DNA of 64,000 nucleotides from Cephalopachus bancanus (lineage: Eukaryota; Chordata; Mammalia; Primates; Tarsiidae): positions 7,244,501 through 7,308,500 of the forward strand of contig JAPVLO010000073.1 of NCBI GenBank assembly GCA_027257055.1. Direction: 5' to 3'. Below the pieces are notes generated by a model, which did not search any database, was not told the DNA's origin, and saw only the letters and a list, made by a program, of their open reading frames with translations. Positions 12,810-25,035 of the stretch are shown in pieces (the first letter of the stretch is position 1; every line of letters starts with the position of its first letter). Both the position numbers and the translations under genes were made by a program.

Positions 12810-13085
12810 TCTTGCTGCTAGTCTTAATAACTTTCTTTAGCGTTTCTTATAAAGTGGTTGTGTGAGCAACACATTCTCTCTGTTTTGTTTGTCTGGAGAT
12901 CATCTTTGCCTTGAATTTTGAAAGAGTGTTTTGTTGGGTATAAGATTCTGGCTGACAGTTTTTGTTGTTTTTATTTTTTTGCTTTCAGCACTTTGAGAAT
13001 GTCATCCCACTGCACTCTGACCTCTATTGTTTTTTTATGAGAAGTCAGTTGTTCTAGTGGTTTCTCATTATACTTACACTAGGAA
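12810..13085 (-). repeat. L1M fragment
   Basis: The order gcgtttcttataaagtggtt, tttgtttgtctggagatcat, gggtataagattctggctga, tttcagcactttgagaatgt resembles an old L1 in antisense orientation. Confidence 0.6.
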
Positions 13086-13094
13086 TAATTTATC

Positions 13095-13380
13095 ATGGCC
13101 TCCATAACTTTTGCCTATCTTTCCAGCTTCACCTGTAGCCACACTTGACTCTGCTTGCTTCAGACACACTGGCCACCTTCTAGTTCCTCAAGCACCCCAA
13201 GTTCCTTCCCATCGCTGGGCTTTTGCACATGATCTTTCTACTGCATGAAGCCTAATCTCTCCATGTTTTGCATTGTCATCTTTTCTCTTTCTAAGCCTTC
13301 TATAACCGGTTACTCTTTATTGTTTTTACCTCAATTTCTGGTTTATTTTCTTTATAACAGTTATCATAGCTGCAAGGAAA
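13095..13380 (+). repeat. L2 LINE 3' part
   Basis: Matches to the L2 end in order include agacacactggccaccttct, agttcctcaagcacccc, gggcttttgcacatg and the ttataacagttatcatag region. Confidence 0.65.
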
Positions 13381-14012
13381 ACTATTCTGGCAGTATACAC
13401 AAGTAATTGTAAACATTGATTAATTCTGGAAAACAACTCAGGAAGTGGGGTAGGGGAGTATATTTTCTATTAGAAAATAGGAACTTGTGTACAATTTGAA
13501 TTATTTAGCATATGGTGTGCTACTTAGAAAATTTTTAATCTAGTTAAATTTTTACATGCCCAATATTTAATGATTAATAAGCATTCAATAGGCATTTGGT
13601 TAATGAGTGAATGAATAAAAACACAATTATAAGAGATATACCTCAAGTTTGTTTCTGTAGTTTTCTAGTGCCAAATCAAAGAAAAAAAATTAGAAGGTAA
13701 AAAAAAAAATGACCTAATCCTAAGGAGGTTGCATAATCTTTTTTTGTCTTTGAGGTCTAAGGCCCTAATTTACTTATCCAATCCTAATTGTTGGACTCTT
13801 AAGTGCTTTCAAGTTTTTCACATTTTTAAGTAATAATGTCAGGAGCATCTCCTATATTTTGGAATGTGCCTTTAAAACAGTGCCCTGAGAAGTGGGATTG
13901 TCAATGGAGAATATGAACTTTTTATGAATTTTGCCACCTGTTACCAAAACAAACAGGGGATTCGATGATCATTTTGGAAGAAAAATTAACCCAACCTAGA
14001 ATAGGTGAAACA

Positions 14013-14292
14013 GGCCAGGCTTGGTGGCTCAGCCTATAATCCCAGCACTTTGGGAGGCCGATTGCCTGAGCCCGCGGGTTCAAGACCCTCTTGGGCAACT
14101 TGGCAAGACCTCATCTCTACAATAAATCCAAAATTAGCCAGGTGTGGTAGTGCACACCTGTAGTTCTGGCTACTTGGAAGTCTGAAGCAGAAGGATCACC
14201 GGAGTCCAGCAGATCGAGGCTGCAGTGGCCGGGAGCATGCCACTGCACTCCAGCCTGGGTGACAGAGTGAAACTACAACTCTTAAAAAAAAA
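14013..14292 (+). repeat. Young-type dimeric Alu
   Basis: It has the lineage signature ttggtggctcagcctataat in the left arm and aattagccaggtgtggtagt plus ctacttggaagtctgaagca in the right arm, and ends in A9. Near-identical flanks ataggtgaaaca and ataggtaaaaca look like the target-site duplication. Confidence 0.92.
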
Positions 14293-16238
14293 ATAGGTAA
14301 AACAAAAAATTTTTAGAAAATTTGGAGCCTGAAGATTCAAAATTGAAATATTAATAAAAATAGAAAATGAAGGAAGAAATTCTTTGGGGATTGAGTAGAA
14401 GAGGCTTAATATGCAGGTTTACTTCCACAATCTCTGTGAGCTCAAAGTAACCTGTTGAGGTTGTCTCTCACCTTCTGTAATAATTTGTGATATTAAATAT
14501 AATTCTTCATTATTTCTCATCTAGGCTATTAAAGTTGTCCATAATATGTATACTGCCAAATCTTTCTCTGTGCCACTACTGGATCCTTATTCAACTAGTT
14601 TCCATAAATTTTTGGAATATCTTGCATGAGTTGAGAAGAAGAGTCTAATTCAGGACTCTGTGACTGTTTATTTTGAGAAAAAGTAAAATGAAGGTTTTTT
14701 TTGGTCTTTGTGTTTTGGCTTTAGCATATTTTAAAATACTAAAAATAGAAATAAAAGACCATTTCAGTTTAGTCATCAAACTTCATGAAGCTTATAACTG
14801 AGGAAATAGAATAAAGATTAGTATATAGGTGCCAACTATGTTTTTCCTTTCCTACCCCTATAGTTCAATTCAGGGATTTGTTTATGATTACTTCTGGTTT
14901 GTAGTATGAACTTTAGATAAGCCTCATGTGGAATTATTATTTTTTTGCACATCCAATCTTAGCTCATGTTTTTAGCACATATATTTTTAGAAAATATATT
15001 TGAAGATCCTATATTTTTTTTCTATATTTATGTAGAAACTCAGGAGAATGAAAAAGAAAAAAAGCAATTATACGGTATTAAGTATGTTTGAATTGTCTTA
15101 CATTTCTCAGGTCAGTCTTTTAATCAATATTGTGATTTTTTTATACTCTAATTTGGTATATTTATAAAATTTTTGGCACAGAGGACAGTTTTTGAATTTC
15201 ATATGATAAGATTGACAGTTCTTTAAAACTACACAATTAGAGTAATTTTCTACTTGGTCAATTAATTTACTCATGTACAGTTAACAATTCAGTAGTGCAT
15301 TAAAGGCATTCCATGACATTTTTCTTATGATTTCAGAGATTTTTAAATAAGTCAGATTTCTGAAATATGGTAGATCCACCTGTTGTAACCTCCCTTTCCA
15401 CTAAAAACATAAAAATCCTGGATATATTATAGCAAAACATGGTACAAAATAGAGAATTAAAATTTTAAGAAAGAGAACTGCTGCTGCCAGACAGAAAGAT
15501 GGAACCGGAGCTAGAAGAGTAACACTCTGGTAGAAGCTCTGACAAGGGAGATGGGAGCCATTAATATAGGCCCTGACAATTTGAGGCTTAAGTTTTAAAT
15601 TTTCCATGGGAGAAGAGACATGGTCTAGGTCTATACCAGAGGTGTCTAAATACCATTCTGTGGATACACAGGCTGAAAGAGCTGTTCTCTGTTTTTAAAA
15701 GGTGATGAGAGTGAATGATTCTCCCATGAGATGTTAAAACTGCATGCTTATACTATTAGTCTGAATGTACATTCACTCAGTAGTTTGGAAAAATTCATTG
15801 TCAGGACATTCAGTACAAAAAAAAAAAAGATCCCAGTTGAGTAGCCTTTAAAAAGTAAATGTGTAACCATTCCATATTGTCACTTTCACACCTGTGAGGC
15901 ATAGAATTCCTGTGAAAAAAAGCACCCACTAAAATGAGTCATGGAAAAATGATAATAGCAATGAGGCAGAGTAAGCAAAGCAACACATGGGAATCAGGAC
16001 CTTCTGGAATTTTAGGCAGGTTTTTTGGGTTTTTTTTTTTTCCTGATAGTTTTATCAGGAAAACACTAAGAGGTAGCAAAAGAGATTCCTAGTGAAAAAG
16101 CAAGCCTCATGTAAAAATGGACAAAGAAATTTTAAAATTCATGTCTCAAAAGACTATTAACTGAGCATATACCTGTAGCATACTCAAGGCACTAGTATAC
16201 AGTGTTCATTAAAACAAAGGAAAACCCTCTCCTCTTGA

Positions 16239-16550
16239 CCGGGTACAGTGGCTCACACCTGTAATTCCAGCACTTTGGGAGGCAGAGGTGAGAGGTTTGC
16301 CTGAGCCCAGGGGTTAAAGACCAACCTGGGCAACTTGGAGAGACCTTGTCTCTACAGTAAATCAAACAGTTAGCCAGGTGTGGCGGTGCATGCCTGCGGT
16401 TCCAGCTACTTGAAAGGCTGAGGCGGAAGGATTGCCTAAGCCCAGCAGGTCAAGGCTGTGGTGGCTATGATCATGTCACTGCGTACCTGGATGCCAGAGT
16501 GAAACTCCAAATTTAAAAAAAAATTTTTTTAATTTAAATAAAAATCATTG
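16239..16550 (+). repeat. Dimeric Alu with target-site duplication
   Basis: This is a full plus-strand Alu with the AGCAGGTCAAGGCTGTGG right-arm signature. It is flanked by tcctcttga at 16230-16238 and 16551-16559. Confidence 0.92.
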
Positions 16551-16626
16551 TCCTCTTGATGCTTAAATTCTAGTGGGTAGAGAGAAGTAAACAGGGCTTC
16601 TGAAATTCTTTTAAAAATAAGTCATT

Positions 16627-16912
16627 AATGTGGTGACTCATGCCTGTAATCTCAGCACTTTGGGAGACCAAAGTGGGAGGAGAGCTTGAGCCCAGGAGTT
16701 CAAGACCAACCTAGACAACATAGACCTTGTCTCTACAAAATAAAAAATAAAAAAATTAGTCAGACATGGTAGTGCACACCTGTAGTCCCAGCTACTACTG
16801 AGGCTGAGCTGGAAGCATCACGTGAGCCCAGCCGGTCAATGCTGCGGTGGCTGTGGTCATGCCACTGCACTCCAGCCTGGGCGACAGAGTGAGATTCTGA
16901 CTCTAAAAAATA
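16627..16912 (+). repeat. Dimeric Alu with target-site duplication
   Basis: It is a second Alu only about 75 bp after the previous one, in the same orientation. It is flanked by aagtcatt (16619-16626 and 16913-16920). The right arm carries the GCCGGTCAATGCTGCGGTGG variant. Confidence 0.9.
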
Positions 16913-17904
16913 AAGTCATTGAAATAAAATATTGGTGAACTGTTTAAATACCAAAAACGAATCACTAAACTAAAAGTATAACTTAAAGTTGCTAGCCAGA
17001 ATGCTATCCAAAGGGAAAATGAATGACATAACCTGAATAAACATTTAAGAGCTATAACAGATTGAATGAAAAAGTCCCAAATGTATCTAGTATAAATTCC
17101 AGAAGGAGCAAATAAAATACATGTGAAAGCTGCAATATTTGAAAAGGTTGAGAATTTGTAGAAGTTTTGCAGAGGATAAATCTACATGAGCACTGATTGT
17201 AAGCAATAACAATTTAAAAGTATGTCATCATCGGGGTGAAAAAGATCCAAGTTCTGGAAGAAAATAAAGCTGTTGGTTAAATGTAGTCTTTAAGTCAACT
17301 ATTTATGTTAAACATTTAAAGAATAGGAATAATATACATATTTTCTAGAATTGTAGAGAGATAGAGAGGATAAGAAAACACAATCCATTGAGAGGATAGA
17401 AATGAAAAAGAAGGAAGACAAATCATGATAACTGAAAAACAAAATAAGATGGTAGAATAACCTCTCTTCTGCCCCAAATTATATGCTCAATAGCTTCTCA
17501 ATGACATTTTAGAATTTGTCACTTGTTCGTCTCTTTGGATTATTATTATCTGGGGACAACCCTGGAAGACCCGTGTCAGTAGAAATTTCACCACCTTCAC
17601 ATGTCTAATTGTGCACATTGCCTACTTGAGTTTGTCAGTTACATCTTTGTCAAATTTCCCATACTGGGAGATTGTTTTGATAGATAGACAAATTTGCCTT
17701 TGAAAACTCCTTAGAACTTAATCACAACACGATTTTATCTAGTGATAAATGGGCATACATATTAAAGGGAATATTTTCTTTGCATATGACACTTAGGGAC
17801 TTTGGCCACTTTTTGATGGAGCCAATTTGTTGATATTCATGGTAGGGAGGAATAAGTAGAAACAATGGTGTGATATAATAACAGCAATGTTGGTGGTCGT
17901 TGTA

Positions 17905-18078
17905 GCAGCAGCAGCTGATACTTCTTAGCACTTTCTTTGTGCCAGGCATGGCCCAAAGCATTTTATGGAATTGATATAGCTTCTATCTTGATTTTTCAGA
18001 TGTGGAAACCAAAGCATCAAGAAGTTAACATTGAAACAGGAGCTTGCAGCCCTATGCTATGCTTCTTAAACTGCACAC
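17905..18078 (-). repeat. MIR SINE
   Basis: The antisense MIR order is present: agcactttctttgtgccagg, cccaaagcattttatgga, ttcagatgtggaaaccaaag and a diverged end. Confidence 0.65.
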
Positions 18079-18699
18079 TTAATAACATGTATTTATCAAA
18101 TCTATTTGTCACTATTTTCCAATTTTTGCATTGCTACACATTCACAGCACATGTTATTTGGTTCATTAGTGGCAAAATGGCTGATATAGTCTAAAATTAA
18201 TTTTGGCTGCTACTTATAAATCATGCTGTGCTTGCCATTTCTAATATAAAATTGCAGAATTTCATGAATTTAAAAGGAGCCATTTTATGGCGTGAGTTAC
18301 TTCAATTCCCATAAAATTAGAGCTACCAAGGAATCAAGCACATTTGGCTTAACGGACACCAAGCCTTTTTTTCTGTACTGCTTGCTGTTCCTTAAGCGAA
18401 GCTTGATCACGAATCACATGTTTTGTGGCAGACTTCAGATTAATTCGCAACTATGACTTTGTTTAAAATTAAATGTCGAGTCTTTATCATTGGGGCTTAA
18501 GCATCTAGGCTGATATGAAAATTCAGTTTAATGATTATTCTTCTTCTAATAAGGGGGACATTTCTCCCATAGTAATTTCATTTTGAGTACTTATATTAAG
18601 GGTCAAAAAGTGATTGTACAATGTTAAAAATTTAACCTAATTTAGCAAGTTGTCATTAAACCCTGTAAAAAAAAATTCCTCCCTAAACTTTCTAATTCT

Positions 18700-18925
18700 T
18701 TCAGTAATAAATGTGTCTTATTTTAATTTTCCTGTCATACACTTAATCCATCCTGCTTTATGTTCTGTTTATATGTATGTTTCTTACTTTCACTACTAGA
18801 TTATCAATTCCTTAAGTGCAGGAACCCACTGTATACGTTCTTATATTCCACCTTCTACTTTTCTCTGTTACCCAGAGTGCTTATCTTGACTTGTGGCAGG
18901 AGTAAGGTAAAGTGAGTGGATAAAA
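18700..18925 (+). repeat. L2 3' end, diverged
   Basis: The phrases actagattatcaattcctta, agtgcaggaacccactgtat and a degenerate GTGGATAAAATG end follow the L2 3' end. The match is weak. Confidence 0.45.
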
Positions 18926-19087
18926 TGTTTGAAGTTACCCCACTCCCAGAAATAGCAGGTGAGTCCAGGACAATGAAGTAGGATGACAAGGAGAATGGGA
19001 AGAAAAATACCCTATGTCACAAATGACCAGCCCTGAAGGGATAAGACTAATCCTCAGGTAATTGCAACGTATGAATAGTTGTCTTTT

Positions 19088-19445
19088 TGCCCCAGCTTTA
19101 TTAAAGAAGAATGGACAAATAGAAATTATATATAGGGTGTACAGTATGGCATTTTGATAGATGTTTTACATATCTGTCAAAAATTTGAAATGATTCACCT
19201 CACATATTTTTTTGTGGTGAGAACACTTAAGATCCCTCTTAGCAATTCTCAAGTATACAATACTTTATTATTAACTATAGTCACCATGCAACACAGTACA
19301 TTTCCAGAACTTATTCATCCTGTGGAACTGAAACTTTGTACACTTTGACTAACATCTTCATGTCCATTCTCCCCTCCCCCTTCTCAGCCAACCCCTGGCA
19401 GCCATCATTCCTCTCTCGGCTTCTATGAATTCAACTTAAAAAAAT
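19088..19445. repeat. L1 3' UTR (L1MA/L1MB-like)
   Basis: The segments ttttgtggtgagaacactta, caagtatacaatactttatt, actatagtcaccatgcaaca, agaacttattcatcctgt and ggcttctatgaattcaac occur in the familiar order of an L1M 3' UTR. Confidence 0.8.
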
Positions 19446-20164
19446 ATGTAAATATTTACAAAGTCTCTGCTCTGTAGTAATGAGTAGTTTCTTAGTCTTA
19501 ATATGTTATTTACTGTTCTTTTGGTTCACTCATCCAACCTCTCAGTTGTGGTCATGATAACTAAGGATCACTGTAAAAATAGGATCAAGAGTTTTCCAGA
19601 TCAGAAAACAAATAGAATTTTAATGGCTCCTTGCGGGCTGGTCCCTGTGAACTCACTACTAGTACCATATTTTTTCTTCATCTCACTGGAAGCATACCTA
19701 TTCTTTGATGTTTCTTAGTTAAGTGTTGAGGTTTTTTTGTGGAAAGAGTTGATGATTTGGGCAGAGAAGAACATGTTGTGGTCCAATCCTCTGTTTAGTT
19801 GACCTTTCCAATTCTTCACTCTGTGAGTTTTTCATTCTGGAGAAATTGAGCAACCTCCAAATGACAATAACTCCCCTCCCCCATCATTATCACTTGGCTA
19901 GACAAAAGAAATAATTAACACTTCAGACTTTATATTTCTCTAAACCTTCAGGTTGAAAATGACCACATATATCAAAATTACAGTGTGCATCCAACTCTCA
20001 GAAGCCTACTTGTCCCTTTCCCCACACTGGTTTGTGTATTTTCCCCATCACCTCCCCATTCCCTCCCTTATTCACTGGCTGGCTCTTCTCTGTCACCTGT
20101 CTCCTAAATGGGTCCTCTCTATCCTTCTACACTCTCTCATCTCTATGGTCCTTGCCATCTAGAG

Positions 20165-20445
20165 TACAGGAATGTATTTCTCTGTTCATTATTGCTCCCT
20201 CTGCATCTATGTCTTTCCCTAAAACATATTTTTACTATCTTCTTTAGTTTTCCTCTGGATTCATGATGTCTCTGGTCAACTATTTTTCTTTTATCATTGT
20301 CTTATCCTCTGTAATTTACAGTATTTGGCATATATATATATATATATATATATTTTATATATATATATATAAAATATATATAAAATATATATATATATTT
20401 TAAAAGCCACCACTGGTTAAATGAACGCTGGCTTCTGTAGGGTCT
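20165..20445 (+). repeat. Local direct repeat A, copy 1
   Basis: The blocks tgctccctctgcatctatgt, tttccctaaaacatattttt, tatcttctttagttttcctc and aaaagccaccactggttaaa recur in the same order at 21510-21740. Copy 1 contains a large TA expansion between the third and fourth blocks. I do not recognise a repeat family. Confidence 0.75.
20329..20400. repeat. (TA)n microsatellite
   Basis: This is almost pure TA with two TTTTA/AAAAT interruptions, so it can fold on itself. It is a point of expansion within repeat A copy 1. Confidence 0.95.
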
Positions 20446-21394
20446 AAACAAATTTCCTGGCCAGTTTTCCTTTCTCCAACTCCTTTCATGAATAGCTTGA
20501 TCCCTTAGTCCTTAGTTTTTTATTACTATTGAGTTATTTTCTGTTCTTTATACATACCACATAATGTTGCTAATATCTCCATCAAATACTTTAATGAGAA
20601 GTCCCAGTAAAATTATCTTCACTTGCAAAATCATAAGATCTCAAAAAGTTTGTTAAATCTGCCTGTTTCTCTATTAGAAAGCATTGCTCCCATAGTACAC
20701 CAGGATTTGGACAGCATTCTTCCCAGCAGGAAGAACTGTTACTGTGACCGTGTCTGGCACACACTGATAGTCTACAAATACCAGCTCCTGGTGATGCTAA
20801 TGATGATGGTGATCGTGTGGGTGACTATTTTGAAGACAAAAGGACAGAAGTGGGAAGAGAACAGAGACACTAGTGACGAGATAGGGGTAGTGGGAGAGCA
20901 TGAGTCAGGAAGAAATCACTGCTGGGACAGATGGATTATAACACACGTTAGTTTCTCTTCATTCTCCTGCCTCTGGGTTTTAAAAGGAACCAGTACTACT
21001 GCATAATGTGTCTGAAAGCTGCATGGATAGTTGTCTCCATCAGATCATCCAGACACCCTATTCTGCCCTACCTCATGAGGCCATGGAAGGGCAGACCTTC
21101 CTCCAGTCTATTGTCATCAGTCACCCAACAGAGTGAATGGGGTGGGGATGGGAGTGGGGGGAGATAAGGGGCAGTTAGGTAGAGGTGGGATGCAGATTTT
21201 ATTTTTTTCTTTACATAGTTTTGGGGTTTGAGTGGGAATTTACAACATAAATTGCATGTAGGTGAAGTTTGGGCTTCTTGCTGGCCACCCTCCTCCCGCC
21301 CGATAGTGAACCAGATACCCAAAGTATTGCCGTGTTCCTCTTCTCTCCTTCCTCCCTCCCCGCAGAGTCTAGCATCTGCCTATCCTACCATTGT

Positions 21395-21490
21395 GTTCAT
21401 ATAAGAAACTATCAAGAGACTAAAGAGACAATCCATGGAATGGGAAAAAATATTTGCAAACTGTATATCTGGCAAAGGCCTAACATCCAG
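21395..21490 (+). repeat. L1 ORF2 fragment
   Basis: Sense-strand L1 ORF2 remnants include agagacaatccatggaatgg, gaaaaaatatttgcaaactg, tatctggcaaaggcctaaca and tccaggatctacag. It directly precedes repeat A copy 2. Confidence 0.75.
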
Positions 21491-21509
21491 GATCTACAGA
21501 GATGCAGAT

Positions 21510-21740
21510 TTAAGAACATGAACATATTTATCTGTTCATTGCTCCCTCTGCATCTATGCCTTTCCCTAAAACATACTTTGATTATCTTCTTTAGTTTTCT
21601 TCTGGATTCATGTTGTCTCTGACCAAATGTATTTTATTTTCTCACTGTCTTATCATCTGAAATGTAGGGAATTCAGCTTATGTATTTATAAAAAAAGTCA
21701 CCTCTGGCAAAGTGAACTGAATGTTCTTAGTGTCTGCTAG
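21510..21740 (+). repeat. Local direct repeat A, copy 2
   Basis: This is homologous to 20165-20445, with roughly four of five bases identical by eye. It lacks the long TA tract and has ttatgtatttataaaaaaag at that place. Confidence 0.75.
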
Positions 21741-22258
21741 ACTTCATGTAATTCTCACAACCGCTCTCTGAGGCATTTTGCTAGGGGGACACACTGGGAA
21801 GTATGAGGACACAACCATGAAGCCATGTCCCCGTGCTCCTTTGCTTTGCTTATTGCCCCCTAGCCCACCTCTTGAAGCTCAGATTTGAACCTCAGGAGAG
21901 GCTTCAGTCTCTCTCTGAGCCTAAAGCCTTTTTTTTAAACAAAATTTTCTGATATGTTAGCCACTCTATTGAAAAGCTAACAAACCAACCAATAAAACAC
22001 TTCTTTTGTTGCTATTGTTGATTTGCTCCATTATTGGAGAGTGAAAAGATCCTCATCTAGACATGTCTCAAATAAGTTTTGCATTTCTTTTTCACTGCAG
22101 CATGGCTGTTGTCACTCTTCTGCCTTTGCTTTTAGACAGCATTGTAATACCGTAACTTATTAGTGGGGTGATAACTTGCATGTGATCTGTGCATTACTGA
22201 GGAAAAGATGGTGATAAGTAACGATGTAGATTGGTGTCTTTGGGGGACAGGTTTGAGA

Positions 22259-22552
22259 TTTTTTTTGTTAGTCAGGAGTCTCACTCTATTGCCCAGGCTG
22301 GAGTGCAGTGGCACAATCATGGTTCATAGCAGCCTTGTACTTCTGAACGTAGGCAATCCTTCTGCCTCAGCCTCCCAAGTAGCTGAGACTGCAAGCACAC
22401 GCTGCCACACCTGGCTAATTTTTAAAATTTTTTGAAGAGATGATGTCTCTCTGTGTTGCCTGGGCTGGTCTTGAACTCCTGGACTCAAACAATCCACCTG
22501 CCTCGGCCTCCCAAAGTGCTGGGATTACAGGCATGAGCCACCCTGCCCAGGC
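22259..22552 (-). repeat. Dimeric Alu
   Basis: This antisense Alu has both arms and a well-preserved tcccaaagtgctgggattac end. Confidence 0.93.
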
Positions 22553-23547
22553 TGGAGGACAGATTTACTTTACTCCACTGTCCAGTTTCAACTTTAAATT
22601 GACTTCAGGTTAACATGACTGAAAGTTTTTTTTTGAAAAGTCACCTTTGGTTTTATTTTCTATCATTTATATACGTGAGGGTTTTTTTGTCTTTCTTGTT
22701 TGAAAACAACAAGTAAAAAGGAAGAAAAATTAAAAAGCTGAAAGAGAAGTAGCATTTTTAAAATACTCATATATACAAACATTCAAAAACACGTGACACT
22801 CGTTTCCTTTTTGTGGTTCTTACCTGAGAATTGGACAAATAATATATGAAAAAAATGTCAAGCATCTTCTATATAGCCCACTGCGGTGGTGTCACTATAA
22901 CGGGGGGGGGCGAGGGGGAACACTAGATAATTTTTCTACTTTGCTGACTAAATTCCCTTTTGTTTGTCAAAGTGTCCTGCATCCTGCTAAATTCTCCTCA
23001 GTAGAAAATAATGCCATCATGAGTTTCTACTCATTCTTGGTTTTATTATAATCACCTTTATGACTTCCGTTTCAAGAAAATCTCTATCAATATCCTTAAC
23101 ATCCTTAAATTATAATGTGTCTTCAGATGAATGCTTATGCTTTTGATATTTAATGAGTAATGATCCATAGACCTTATCGAGTTAAAACAGTTAAAACACC
23201 AATCTTGATACCACTACCTTTTAGGGCCAGGTGACCTCCGACTGTTGCTGCTACTGGGATGTGATCCCCTTAGGGTGGCTGGAGGGGAAAGCTTGGGGAC
23301 TGGAAGCCAGGCTTTCTCTTCTGAGTGTTCGGCTTCTCCAGTCTTCTCCAGTTGCTGTGAACATCCTTATTAATGGGAAAAGTCTGGTGTTGACGCTGGA
23401 AAAGCGTCATCCAAAAAATATTCCTATAGATCATGCTTGGTTTAAAACTATGATACTTGAAATTTGGGCTTGTTGAAGCACATCAGTTTCTGTTGCTGTT
23501 ATTTCCATTCTTCTGTTTCAAACTCAGTTATCTTTTGTTTGTTTCAG

Positions 23548-23673
23548 GGTTAGCAGTTTCCTTACAACTGTTGCATGGAGACATTGAACAAATTAGAAGA
23601 GAATATTCTTCGATATTTTCTCACGGAGTATCCATAACGAGGAAGTTGGGTTTTTCAAATATTATTATGCCTG
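23548..23673 (+). CDS. DOCK4: DOCK4 internal exon leading into DHR-1
   Basis: This exon is 126 nt, preceded by the pyrimidine-rich acceptor tttgtttgtttcag and followed by the donor gtaggt. Two bases complete the glycine codon begun at 2490. The frame then reads LAVSLQLLHGDIEQ through SITRKLGFSNIIMP and ends with the first base of the next glycine codon. Both borders are phase 1 and the length is a multiple of three, so skipping this exon would keep the frame. The segment sits directly before the DHR-1 core and ends in the MPG turn that precedes its first beta strand. The reading frame is open upstream to 23457 only by chance; the DOCK4 match begins exactly at the splice site. A second GT four bases downstream (23678) would shift the frame and is not the expected donor. 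Confidence 0.95.
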
Positions 23674-24464
23674 GTAGGTGACTTGCAGTGCACCAAAATG
23701 ATGAAAGATGGGTAAGCTATCTGTTTTTGACATTTGAGATATTTTTCAAGTTGTCAGCTTTGAAGTGTTTAAGTGGGCCATCTGAAGAATGAAATGAGGT
23801 ATGTGATAGTAAGAAAGCAACATTTTTTTTCAAAATATCTTTACATTCTGATTATGCTAAGCTGGGTAACTTGTGGGGCCATGGCTACATTTCATTATGA
23901 CCACAATAAGAAAGAAAACAGATGGCATCCAGAAAATAATTTAAACCTTGGTGGAGTGTTGGTGAAGTTGCTAGAGGATAACCTAATAAGTTTTGATTTT
24001 TTTAAAAAAACAGCTGTTAAGCATAATTAGCCTTTCCTGGAGATTTTGCCTTTGTGGATACATATTTGCATGTGAAAATATGCAGTCATATGCAAATATC
24101 GTATCTCTACACCTTTTCCAGATTGACTTATCTATATGATTCAGAACCATATTCATTCCCCAAAAGTGGGAAAGGCAGGGGTTAAGGAGATTCACACTGT
24201 AAAATAAGTGCCAAGATCATTGAAATGGATGCACTTGGAAGTGAGTCAGTCCTAATCTCTCAATCAAAATAAGCTTTAAAAAAGCACACCCCTTCACACT
24301 CTCACAGCAATTTGGAGTTTTCTGTGTGTTTTCACCTCCAACCTGATGAGCTGGGTAAGGAGAGTATACTTGCTGGTAAGGAAGGATGCATATTTAGCAA
24401 AACTTGGTTTAGTTCTGGTCAACAGACATTGATTGGACATCAACTTTGTGGGAGGGGCCAAAAA

Positions 24465-25035
24465 TGAAAGGATTCATTTATTCATTTTACAAGTATTTAT
24501 TGAGTACTTTCTATGATGCCAAGACATTTTTCTAGATGCTGAGAATAGAATACTGAACACACATACACACACAAATTCCCATCCCTCATAGAGCTTACTT
24601 TGTAATAAGGAAAAGTGTCATAAATATGTAAGTAAAATGTATACATTCAAGATGATAAATGCTAAGGTGAAAACCAAGGTATGCAAAGGGCTAGGGAATG
24701 CCTGAGGTGGTGGTGGGGTGGGAGGTTGAAATTGTAGGTAGGTAAGAAATTTAAGACATGAAGACTCCATGTACACAAAAGCATTCTAGGCTGAGGAGCA
24801 AGAGCAAAGTTCCTGAGGCAGCAGAATGCCTGGCCTATGTGAGGAACTGCAATGAAGCCACCTGGGCTCTAATAGAATACTGGGAATGGAAATGGTTGTG
24901 GAGGGGAGAAGAAAAAATCATGTGGGCCTCATAGGTCAGAATAAGGAAGGTGACAACCAGAGGGTTTTGACCAGAGGTGTGTCAAACTGGTTTCCATTGC
25001 CATAGGATCACTGTGATGGCTATGTGGAGGTTATT
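24465..25035 (-). repeat. L2 LINE 3' half
   Basis: The antisense L2 order is clear: agtatttattgagtactttc, ttctagatgctgagaataga, catccctcatagagcttact, a gcattctaggctgaggagca segment, ccagagggttttgaccagag and gatcactgtgatggctatgt. Confidence 0.75.

Larger units (their letters stand above)
2491..23547 (+). other. DOCK4: DOCK4 intron, 21,057 bp, phase 1
   Basis: This is the largest intron in the window, running from donor gtgagt to acceptor tttcag. Its repeats are listed separately. I cannot assign these stretches and see no gene in them: 2500-4060 (AT-rich; a piece at about 3290-3350 may be an antisense LTR end), 5490-6330, 6910-8040, 9250-11985, 12300-12800, 13390-14010, 14300-16225, 16930-17900, 18090-18690, 19450-20160, 20460-21390, 21750-22255 and 22560-23540. 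Open frames there lack splice context and familiar protein motifs. Confidence 0.8.

Noticed and set aside
23674..23681. Use of the downstream GT at 23678 as the exon donor
   Set aside because: It would add four bases and break the frame into 35155; the donor at 23674 keeps the DOCK4 frame exactly.
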